A stretch of 5,361 nucleotides of DNA from an uncultured Selenomonas sp. (GCA_937981305.1 CALJPB010000404.1:1-5361); one strand, 5' to 3'; positions 1 through 5,139 are shown, counted from the stretch's first letter. The notes: generated by a model from the letters alone, not told the origin. Program-made: numbers and translations.

Positions 1-907
1 GGATGTGCCGCAGAAGCTCGGCACGCTTTCCTACTACGACCATATTCTCTCGGTCATTCCGAACAACCTCTTGCAGCCGTTCCTCTCGGGCAACGTGCTC
101 TCCGTCATGCTGATCGCGGCATCGGTCGGCCTTGCGCTCGCCTTCATGCCCAAGACGGAGAATCGTGCCGTGCTCTTGAAGGCGCTCCATGGCGCACAGG
201 AGCTTCTCTTCACGCTGATTCGTGCGCTTCTCTATGTCCTGCCCGTCGGCATCCTCGCCTTTGCCGCTCAGCTTTCGGCGCAGATTGAGGCCGGCGTCAT
301 CGTCGGCGCGCTCGGCAAGTACACGGCTGTCGTCATCGGCGGCAATCTCATCCAGTTTTTCATCATCCTGCCGCTCTTCCTCATCGTGCGCGGCCTCAAT
401 CCGCTCCACGTCTTCCGCAAGATGGCACCGGCTGTCGCCGTGGCGCTCTTCACGAAGAGCTCGGCGGGCACGCTGCCCGTGACGCTGGCTTCGGCGGAAA
501 AGAATCTCAAGGTGAATCCGACGGTTTCGCGCTTCGTACTGCCAATCTGCACGACGATCAACATGAACGGCTGCGCCGCCTTCATCCTCGTGACCTCGCT
601 CTTCGTCATGCAGAATGCGGGCTTCGAGATTACGCTCGGCACGATGGTCACGTGGCTCTTCGTCGCCGTCCTCGCCGCTGTCGGCAATGCGGGCGTGCCC
701 ATGGGATGCTACTTCCTGACGCTCTCTTTGATGTCGTCGCTCGGTGCGCCTCTGGGGCTGATGGGCGTGATCTTGCCGATTTATACAGTCATCGACATGA
801 TCGAGACGGCGGAGAATGTTTGGTCGGATTCGGCAGTTTGTGCCATTACGGACCACGAACTTGCGGGCACGCTTGAAGATGATGAGGAGCTTGCTCCAGT
901 CCTCTAA
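1..907 (+). CDS. Dicarboxylate/amino acid:cation symporter (DAACS/SDF family), C-terminal part
   Basis: Inner-membrane secondary transporter of the glutamate-transporter fold, coupling uptake of an amino acid or dicarboxylate to Na+ or H+. The reading frame is open to the window edge, so the true start and the first membrane helices (roughly 110 residues, judged from family length) lie upstream; the GTG at 5 is not a credible start. Counting from that GTG, three core signatures are in order: a Ser-rich HP1 loop TKSSAGTLP at 150-158, the TM7 motif NMNGC at 186-190 (NMDGT in GltPh), and a TM8 motif DMIETAENVWSD at 264-275. In acidic-substrate members the TM8 position after D-x-x is Arg; here it is Glu (E267), which as I recall is also seen in the Ser/Thr carrier SstT. 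Family is sure; substrate is not, though a neutral amino acid is more likely than glutamate or aspartate. The soluble C-terminal tail is acidic. The gene ends just before a strong terminator. Confidence 0.93.
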   Translation, partial: DVPQKLGTLSYYDHILSVIPNNLLQPFLSGNVLSVMLIAASVGLALAFMPKTENRAVLLKALHGAQELLFTLIRALLYVLPVGILAFAAQLSAQIEAGVIVGALGKYTAVVIGGNLIQFFIILPLFLIVRGLNPLHVFRKMAPAVAVALFTKSSAGTLPVTLASAEKNLKVNPTVSRFVLPICTTINMNGCAAFILVTSLFVMQNAGFEITLGTMVTWLFVAVLAAVGNAGVPMGCYFLTLSLMSSLGAPLGLMGVILPIYTVIDMIETAENVWSDSAVCAITDHELAGTLEDDEELAPVL

Positions 908-922
908 TATTTTGCGACCATA

Positions 923-960
923 TGAAAAGCCTCTGAATATTTTCATTCAGAGGCTTTTCA
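923..960 (+). terminator. Rho-independent terminator after the symporter gene
   Basis: A perfect 16-bp inverted repeat (923-938 with 945-960) around a 6-nt loop lies 15 bases after the symporter stop. The stem has AAAA on its left shoulder and TTTT on its right, so it could terminate transcription from either side. The T-run is short (four T), but the stem is long and without mismatch. It separates the symporter from the small secreted-protein genes. Confidence 0.85.
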
Positions 961-1032
961 GCGTCTTCTCCTATAATCCTCCATAACAGCGGAAGTTTAT
1001 CAGCGAATGTTTTTTCGAAGGAGATGTGGATC

Positions 1033-1506
1033 ATGATCTGCTATGGAAGACAGCTTACAAGTTTTGTACTCGGCGTTGTCCTTCTCGGCGGCGTAGTCGA
1101 GGCGGCTGTTCCGCAAGACGCTCTTGTGGTCGGCGGCATCGAATACGGCGCGTCGGAGTCCTACGTGCGCAGTGTCTACGGTGCACCGCGTGAGGTTGAG
1201 ACGAAGTATAACCCCATCTATCCCGGTGGACAGGCAACCGAATGGGAATACGGCAATGGATTCGACATTATCTTTGTTAACGGTACCGTTCGTCAGGTTG
1301 AGGTTGGAAGAGCAAACGGCGTGCAGACAGCAGCCAATATTGCCGTCGGCACGGATGGAAGTACACTGATTGCGACGTATGGGCAGCCGGATGTTATGCG
1401 TGGCGACAAATACATCTACTTTGTGAATGGAGATTCCTCCATCGGATTTATATTCGAGATAGAAGGAAATCGTATTGAAGAATTTAAAATGGGTGAGATT
1501 CGCTAA
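1033..1506 (+). CDS. Small exported two-repeat protein, copy 1 (unknown function)
   Basis: Not recognised as a named family. The start chosen is the ATG at 1033, nine bases after GAAGGAG (1017-1023); the in-frame ATG at 1024 touches that ribosome site and is unlikely to be used. The 157-residue product begins with a signal peptide: Arg6, a hydrophobic stretch at about 8-22, and a plausible cleavage after V-E-A at residue 24. No lipobox is seen and the mature part has no cysteine. It consists of two related halves, about 35-92 and 102-154. Each opens with a pattern I/V-x-x-G-x-x-x-x-x-L/V-x-x-x-YG-x-P (YGAP at 49-52, YGQP at 116-119) and then runs into alternating hydrophobic strands (YIYF at 127-130, FEI at 141-143). 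The pattern recalls BamE/SmpA/OmlA and BLIP-like modules, which is an inference. It is paralogous to the next gene. No hairpin terminator follows, so the pair may be partly co-transcribed. Confidence 0.82.
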   Translation: MICYGRQLTSFVLGVVLLGGVVEAAVPQDALVVGGIEYGASESYVRSVYGAPREVETKYNPIYPGGQATEWEYGNGFDIIFVNGTVRQVEVGRANGVQTAANIAVGTDGSTLIATYGQPDVMRGDKYIYFVNGDSSIGFIFEIEGNRIEEFKMGEIR

Positions 1507-1664
1507 ATAATGGCGCATAGATATAATTTGCGTTGACATTTTGGTGCATCTTTTTTGTGCTAAATCGGAAATCATCCACACAACTTTACCGGAGGATGAT
1601 GTTCTTATTTGTTCGGATGAATACGCTATGAAAATATGATGGACTTCATTTTATCAGTGATTCT

Positions 1665-1694
1665 TTGACAAGAGTCTGCTGTGGGGAAGATAAC
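1665..1694 (+). promoter_or_regulatory. Candidate sigma-70-type promoter for the second small exported-protein gene
   Basis: TTGACA (1665-1670, perfect -35) is followed after 18 bases by GATAAC (1689-1694, four of six matches to TATAAT). A transcript would begin near 1701, downstream of the in-frame GTG at 1681, and would carry the ATG at 1753 with its GAGAGAG purine run. If real, it argues for the shorter protein. A TATGAT at 1635-1640 is an alternative -10 with only a poor -35. Confidence 0.4.
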
Positions 1695-1752
1695 AGAACT
1701 TATTTGGGCAGATGACAGAAAGATGCTTCCGAGGGAGAGAGAGTCTTTGAAT

Positions 1753-2388
1753 ATGCGGATGTGTGCCGCTGTTGTCGGGATTGCGGTCATTTCAGGTGTC
1801 ACGGTGAGTGTCGTCGCAGATATGAATCGCTCTGCGGTGACAGAACCGCAGAGCTTAGATAGCGGCAAGAGAGTTATCATTGCACGAGATTCTGTGGAGA
1901 AGACTCTTTCCGCAGATGATGCGGCGAAACGGGAAGCACTGTTACTACGCCATCACCGCATGGAGGAACAGAAATCTGCCACTCGTATCGCCCGAGAGGA
2001 ACTTTTGCTTGGTGACATTGCCTACGGCGCGACTGAGGCAGATGTACGTGCACGCTACGGTTCTCCTTTTGAGATGGAGTCGGAACGTTCCATGCGCTAT
2101 GCAGGAAAGGAAGTTGTTGAGTATGCGTATACAGACAACTTTTCATTGGAACTTGTTGACGGACTTGTCCGTCTTGTCAAGATTTCCGAACGCAGTGCTC
2201 TTTCTTCGGGCAGGGGGGTTCGCATTGGCACACCAGTTGAGGAGCTGCGCCGTGTCTATGGTGAGCCGAGTATGGTCTATGGGGAGGACTATATCTACTT
2301 TTTCGAGGAAGATCCGACCGTTGGATTTGCTTTTGAGATCAAGCATGGGTGTGTAGAGGAGATCAAGATGGGGGATCTTGGACTCTAA
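1753..2388 (+). CDS. Small exported or membrane-anchored two-repeat protein, copy 2 (unknown function)
   Basis: Paralog of the preceding gene, family not recognised. The ATG at 1753 is preferred: it follows a purine-rich GAGAGAG (1737-1743) at nine bases and puts the hydrophobic segment at the extreme N-terminus. A longer reading from GTG 1681 would add 24 charged residues and make a type II anchor. From 1753 the protein has 211 residues: hydrophobic segment at about 4-22 with possible cleavage after V-V-A at 22, a charged Ala/Arg/Glu-rich linker at about 23-83 that is probably helical, then two repeats at about 87-144 (YGSP at 102-105) and 155-207 (YGEP at 169-172, YIYF at 180-183, ending in KMG). 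The repeat region aligns with copy 1 over 120 residues with no gap and 44 identities counted by eye. The linker is absent from copy 1 and is the main difference. Role unknown; an extracytoplasmic location is inferred. Confidence 0.8.
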   Translation: MRMCAAVVGIAVISGVTVSVVADMNRSAVTEPQSLDSGKRVIIARDSVEKTLSADDAAKREALLLRHHRMEEQKSATRIAREELLLGDIAYGATEADVRARYGSPFEMESERSMRYAGKEVVEYAYTDNFSLELVDGLVRLVKISERSALSSGRGVRIGTPVEELRRVYGEPSMVYGEDYIYFFEEDPTVGFAFEIKHGCVEEIKMGDLGL

Positions 2389-2406
2389 GTATCTTTTTGT
2401 AAATTC

Positions 2407-2450
2407 AAAAGCCGATAGAACCTTGATTTCACAAGGACTATCGGCTTTTT
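2407..2450 (+). terminator. Rho-independent terminator after the two-repeat protein genes
   Basis: Eighteen bases after the stop, AAAAGCCGATAG (2407-2418) pairs perfectly with its complement at 2438-2449. A further 5-bp CCTTG/CAAGG stem sits inside, across a small internal loop of AA against A, with a 6-nt apical loop (2426-2431). The right arm runs into TTTTT. The left shoulder AAAA would let it act on the other strand too. It separates this section from the feo control region. Confidence 0.88.
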
Positions 2451-2580
2451 CTATGGAATGGGCAAATGATGTTGTATAAATAAAGTTGCCGAAATTGCAA
2501 TATCAAATCGGACAGTAAAGTGCAACAGAATCAAACCTTATGGGCGAAGATTCTTAAGTGCTCTTGCGACGTGTCATAAC
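2451..2580 (+). other. AT-rich intergenic stretch upstream of the feo promoter, no gene seen
   Basis: Part of the 311-base gap between the second two-repeat gene and feoA. No reading frame with a ribosome site is visible on either strand. Bases 2461-2520 are 20 of 60 G+C, far below feoB. An 8-bp palindrome ATTGCAAT sits at 2494-2501, and GTTGC (2485-2489) could pair with a later GCAAC, but such short matches are weak. I see no riboswitch-like fold. Confidence 0.5.
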
Positions 2581-2600
2581 CTAGAAAAGACTAGAAATGA
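2581..2600 (+). repeat. Tandem 10-bp direct repeat next to the feo -35 box
   Basis: CTAGAAAAGA at 2581-2590 is followed directly by CTAGAAATGA at 2591-2600, with one mismatch. The repeat ends one base before the -35 hexamer at 2602. A period of about one helical turn at this position would suit an activator site or an A-tract upstream element. The function is inference; the repeat itself is plain in the sequence. Confidence 0.7.
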
Positions 2601-2601
2601 C

Positions 2602-2631
2602 TTGACGGAATGATATGAGGTAAGGTATCAT
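2602..2631 (+). promoter_or_regulatory. Predicted feo operon promoter
   Basis: TTGACG (2602-2607, five of six) and TATCAT (2626-2631, five of six) are separated by 18 bases, giving an expected transcription start near 2638 and a leader of about 60 nt to feoA. The -10 box is also the right arm of an inverted repeat ATGATA (2610-2615) / TATCAT with a 10-nt spacer, so a repressor bound there would cover the promoter. Confidence 0.55.
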
Positions 2632-2643
2632 ACACGTTGCAGA

Positions 2644-2673
2644 GATAGTTTCATTATCATTTGCGTTGATAAC
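2644..2673 (+). promoter_or_regulatory. Candidate Fur-type operator in the feo leader
   Basis: Three hexamers resembling the Fur unit GATAAT lie just after the expected transcription start: GATAGT (2644-2649), ATTATC (2653-2658, an exact match on the other strand) and GATAAC (2668-2673). The segment ATTATCA (2653-2659) equals one half of the 7-1-7 Fur box, but its partner half, AGATAGT at 2643-2649, is spaced by 3 nt instead of 1. Iron repression of feo by Fur is well established in many bacteria; binding here is inferred and the spacing is not canonical. Confidence 0.4.
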
Positions 2674-2684
2674 AGACAGTTTTT

Positions 2685-2702
2685 AGGAGGTGTCATGGAT
2701 TG
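2685..2702 (+). promoter_or_regulatory. Ribosome binding site and TTG start deciding feoA
   Basis: AGGAGG (2685-2690) is a near-perfect Shine-Dalgarno. The first ATG after it (2695) opens only Met-Asp-stop, because TGA follows at 2701-2703. The TTG at 2700, nine bases after AGGAGG and overlapping that stop, opens the conserved FeoA frame at the N-terminus expected for the family (Met-Thr-Leu). TTG is therefore the probable start. Confidence 0.75.
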
Positions 2703-2924
2703 ACATTGAGGGATGGGAAGACAGGAATGACGCTGAAGGTTCTGCAAATCAGCGAGTCACCGCTCAAGCAGCGTCTCATGTCGATGGGACTCATTCCGGG
2801 AACGAAGGTGACGGTTCTGCGCTCAGCCCCCATGGGGGATCCGATCGCGATTGGCATTCGCTCGTACAACCTCGCGCTGCGCCGTGAGGATGCAGCACTT
2901 ATATCCGTCGAGCAGGTCGGTTAG
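2700..2924 (+). CDS. feoA: FeoA, small SH3-like partner of the ferrous iron transporter
   Basis: A cytosolic protein of 74 residues, the usual FeoA length, folding as a small SH3-like beta-barrel; it is thought to bind or modulate FeoB. Family features visible are the N-terminal strand reading MTLRDGKTG, the stretch LKQRLMSMGLIPGTKV at about 22-37, which is the strongest FeoA hallmark (x-R-L-x-x-M-G-x-x-P-G), the P-M-G-D-P turn near 44-48, and the final strand with ALRREDAALI, where FeoA proteins typically read a-L-R-x-x-e-A. It starts with TTG after AGGAGG. Only 14 bases separate it from feoB, and these include the feoB ribosome site, so the two are co-transcribed and probably coupled in translation. 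Iron control through the Fur-like hexamers upstream is likely but inferred. Confidence 0.95.
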   Translation: MTLRDGKTGMTLKVLQISESPLKQRLMSMGLIPGTKVTVLRSAPMGDPIAIGIRSYNLALRREDAALISVEQVG

Positions 2925-2938
2925 GGGAGGGCCGGAAT

Positions 2939-4834
2939 ATGTCAACACTTGCAGTCGCTCTGACCGGCAATCCGAATACCGGTAAATCGACCATTTTCAA
3001 CGCGCTGACGGGAGCACGTCAGAAAATCGGCAACTGGCCGGGGGTTACGGTCGACAAGAAGATCGGCCACACGCATTATAAGGGGCGGGCAATTTCCATC
3101 GTTGATCTTCCGGGGACGTACAGCATCAACGCACGCTCGCCGGAGGAGAAAATCGTCATCGACTATCTGACGAATACGAAGCTGGATCTCGTCCTGAATG
3201 TCGTGGACAGTTCGAACATCGAGCGCAATCTTTTCCTCACGGTGCAGCTCCTTGAGAAGGGGATTCCGCTCCTCATCGACCTCAATATGCAGGACGATGC
3301 ACAGCGGCGCGGCATCAAGATCAACACGGCGAAGCTCGAAGAGGCGCTCGGCATGCCCACCGTCGAGACGACGGGGCGTAGCAGCAAGAGTACAAAGACG
3401 CTGCTCGATGTCTTTACGAGTACGGTCATGGCGAGGTATCAGCCGAGTGATCTTGTCAAGAAGCACATTGCGAAGATCCATGAAATCGAGGGCAGTTCGC
3501 GTACGGAGGCGGAGAAGGAGGAGGCGATCATTGAGGCGCGCTACGCACTCATCGATCAGGTCATGGCGCAGGCGGTGACGGTTCAAAGTGTCGGTGCAAC
3601 GCGCTCGGAGAAGATTGATCGTTTCCTTGCAAATGGAGCTCTTGCGCTGCCGATCTTCTTCCTGATTCTCTATGCTGTGTTTCAGATCACGTTTACATGG
3701 ATTGGTCAGCCCATTGCCGACGAGCTTGAGGTACTCATCAACGATGAGTTCTTGAACTTTGCAAAGGATTCGCTTGTGGCGGCGGGGGTTGCGGACTGGA
3801 TGGTCTCGCTCGTCACGGACGGCATCATCGCGGGTGTCGGCTCGGTGCTGACATTCGTCCCGCTCATCTTCGTCCTGTTCTTCTGCCTCTCGTTCCTCGA
3901 CGGCACTGGCTACATGGCACGCATCGCGTTCATCACCGATCCGATCATGCGCCGCTGCGGGCTGACGGGCAAGGGCATCATGCCGCTGATGATGGGCTTC
4001 GGCTGCGCTGTTCCTGCCATCATGGGTGCACGTGCGCTCGACTCGGAAAAAGACCGCATGGTCTCGATCCTCGTTACGCCATTCCTGACGTGCGGTGCGA
4101 AGCTGCCGATCATGGCACTGTTTGCAGCGATGTTCTTCCCCGATAATGCGGCGAACGTTGTCTTCCTCATGTATGTTATCGGCATGGTCATGGCAATCGT
4201 TGTGGCAAAGCTGCTCGGCTCGACCATGTTCAAGGCACAGGGCTCAACCTTCCTGTTGGAGCTTCCGCCGTACCGTATGCCCGATATGAATTCAGTTCTC
4301 TTGGAGACATGGGATAAGGGCAAGGGATACCTCATCAAGGCCGGTACGATTATCTTTGCGGCATCGGTCATCCTCTGGTTTATGTCGAACTACAACTTCA
4401 GCGGGCCGTGCGAGATCGAGGACAGCATTCTCGCAACACTTGGCAGCTGGATGTCTGTGCTCTTCACATTCCACGGCTTTGCAACGTGGGAGGCCGGCGC
4501 GGCTGTCCTCTCCGGCATCATGGCGAAGGAGACGGTTGTTGCGACAATCGGCATTCTCTACGGTGTTGCCGATGTCTCGACAGAGGCGGCAGATGCGGTC
4601 GACACGGCCTCCACGATGCTCCAGACGGGAATGGGCGCAGCGTTTACAAGTCTTTCGGCACTTGCCTTCATGGTGTTCTCACAGCTCTACACGCCGTGTG
4701 TCACGTCACTCGGTACGCTCAAGAAAGAGACGGGCGCGTGGAAATGGGTCGGCTTCTCTGCCGTCTATATGTTCGCGATTGCTTGGTTTGTTTCACTTCT
4801 CGTCTATCAGATCGGTCGGGCACTCGGATTCTGA
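2939..4834 (+). CDS. feoB: FeoB, GTPase-coupled ferrous iron transporter of the inner membrane
   Basis: Takes up Fe(II) across the cytoplasmic membrane; its N-terminal G domain binds and hydrolyses GTP. The ATG at 2939 follows AGGGGAGG (2923-2930) at eight bases. G-domain motifs are complete: G1 GNPNTGKST (10-18), G2 Thr37 in PGVTV, G3 DLPG (56-59), G4 NMQD (116-119), and a G5-like TTGRSSKS near 144-151. A charged helical segment at about 170-215 matches the GDI-like spacer domain. The membrane part carries the GFGCAVPAIMGAR stretch, a first Gate motif PFLTCGAKLP (381-390, Cys385), the conserved MAKETVVATIG segment, and a second Gate motif with YTPC (Cys587). At 631 residues it is shorter than E. 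coli FeoB (about 770) and ends soon after the last helix, so it lacks the cytoplasmic C-terminal domain of enterobacterial proteins; short forms are common in Firmicutes. No FeoC-like gene follows, but a Cys-rich membrane protein does. Confidence 0.98.
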   Translation: MSTLAVALTGNPNTGKSTIFNALTGARQKIGNWPGVTVDKKIGHTHYKGRAISIVDLPGTYSINARSPEEKIVIDYLTNTKLDLVLNVVDSSNIERNLFLTVQLLEKGIPLLIDLNMQDDAQRRGIKINTAKLEEALGMPTVETTGRSSKSTKTLLDVFTSTVMARYQPSDLVKKHIAKIHEIEGSSRTEAEKEEAIIEARYALIDQVMAQAVTVQSVGATRSEKIDRFLANGALALPIFFLILYAVFQITFTWIGQPIADELEVLINDEFLNFAKDSLVAAGVADWMVSLVTDGIIAGVGSVLTFVPLIFVLFFCLSFLDGTGYMARIAFITDPIMRRCGLTGKGIMPLMMGFGCAVPAIMGARALDSEKDRMVSILVTPFLTCGAKLPIMALFAAMFFPDNAANVVFLMYVIGMVMAIVVAKLLGSTMFKAQGSTFLLELPPYRMPDMNSVLLETWDKGKGYLIKAGTIIFAASVILWFMSNYNFSGPCEIEDSILATLGSWMSVLFTFHGFATWEAGAAVLSGIMAKETVVATIGILYGVADVSTEAADAVDTASTMLQTGMGAAFTSLSALAFMVFSQLYTPCVTSLGTLKKETGAWKWVGFSAVYMFAIAWFVSLLVYQIGRALGF

Positions 4835-4866
4835 TGAAAGGATTCGTTTTCTGAGGAGGGATTCCT

Positions 4867-5034
4867 ATGGCGACCTATGTCGTTGGTGCATTCGTGGCGG
4901 TCGCACTCTTTTTTGCAGTCCGCCACGTCTATCGGAACTTTTGTCTGGGCAGGGAGGACTGCTGCGGAAGCAGCTGCTCGTCCTGTGACGAAACACCTGC
5001 CTGCTGCCATTCATCGGAACAACTGAAAAAATAA
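4867..5034 (+). CDS. FeoB-associated Cys-rich membrane protein
   Basis: A 55-residue protein that is easily missed because of its size. AGGAGGG (4854-4860) stands six bases before the ATG, and the gene starts 32 bases after the feoB stop. The sequence shows one N-terminal membrane helix (about 4-18), then a basic segment with Arg19, His20 and Arg23, then a Cys-rich tail with seven cysteines between residues 26 and 47 (Cys26, 32, 33, 37, 40, 46, 47), including two CC pairs and C-x-x-C at 37-40. The positive-inside rule would place the Cys-rich tail in the cytoplasm. This architecture and position match the FeoB-associated Cys-rich membrane protein family found after feoB in many Firmicutes. 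An accessory role in handling incoming Fe(II), or in place of FeoC, is a common suggestion and not proven. The operon terminator follows at once. Confidence 0.92.
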   Translation: MATYVVGAFVAVALFFAVRHVYRNFCLGREDCCGSSCSSCDETPACCHSSEQLKK

Positions 5035-5037
5035 GAC

Positions 5038-5068
5038 AAGCGCGCTCTCTAGGGGGGGCGCGCTTTTT
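5038..5068 (+). terminator. Rho-independent terminator of the feo operon
   Basis: AAGCGCGC (5038-5045) pairs perfectly with GCGCGCTT (5058-5065), and the stem can extend inward through TCTC against GGGG with wobble pairs. The right arm ends in TTTTT (5064-5068). It begins three bases after the stop of the Cys-rich protein. On the minus strand the following T content is poorer, so it is less certain that it also ends the convergent permease gene. Confidence 0.88.
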
Positions 5069-5139
5069 GCTGTGTGCAAACGATCACAGGGATAATTCTA
5101 TATGAAGGAACGCTGAAAATAGTGCCATGTTTGCGGATA

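Noticed and set aside
972..977. Perfect TATAAT upstream of the first two-repeat gene as a promoter
   Set aside because: No acceptable -35 lies 16-18 bases upstream; that place is taken by the terminator stem (AGAGGC at 949-954). It may work as a weak or activated promoter but is not supported enough to list.
1024..1032. ATG at 1024 as the start of the first two-repeat protein
   Set aside because: It directly touches GAAGGAG, leaving no spacing. The in-frame ATG at 1033 has nine bases of spacing and still gives a full signal peptide.
1522..1538. TATAAT (1522-1527) and TTGACA (1533-1538) after the first two-repeat gene
   Set aside because: They are in the wrong order to form one promoter. TATAAT has only a 3-of-6 -35 (TTCGCT), and TTGACA has no -10 at usable spacing.
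1514..1556. Terminator between the two paralogs, suggested by the T-run at 1551-1556
   Set aside because: Only a 4-bp CGCA/TGCG stem is found upstream, and not directly before the T-run. I see no real hairpin, so read-through into the second gene is possible.
2451..2699. Riboswitch or structured RNA in the feo leader
   Set aside because: The predicted transcript leader is only about 60 nt, and no multi-stem fold or anti-terminator is visible. Protein operators explain the motifs better.
2690..2887. A 65-residue frame starting at GTG 2690
   Set aside because: It overlaps feoA in another frame, its start lies in the Shine-Dalgarno, and its product has no family features. It is a shadow of feoA.
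2942..3586. Long minus-strand open frame inside feoB (214 codons)
   Set aside because: It lies wholly antisense to the conserved FeoB G domain, has Arg/Leu-rich low-complexity composition and no ribosome site. It is a product of biased codon use in feoB.
4356..4988. Arg/Ser-rich plus-strand frame of 210 codons overlapping the end of feoB
   Set aside because: It is out of frame with feoB and with the Cys-rich gene, with the composition typical of a shifted frame. Both overlapped genes have clear family signatures.
5070..5089. CTGTG/CACAG hairpin as a terminator for the minus-strand permease
   Set aside because: The stem is only 5 bp with a 10-nt loop and no T-run follows it on the minus strand.
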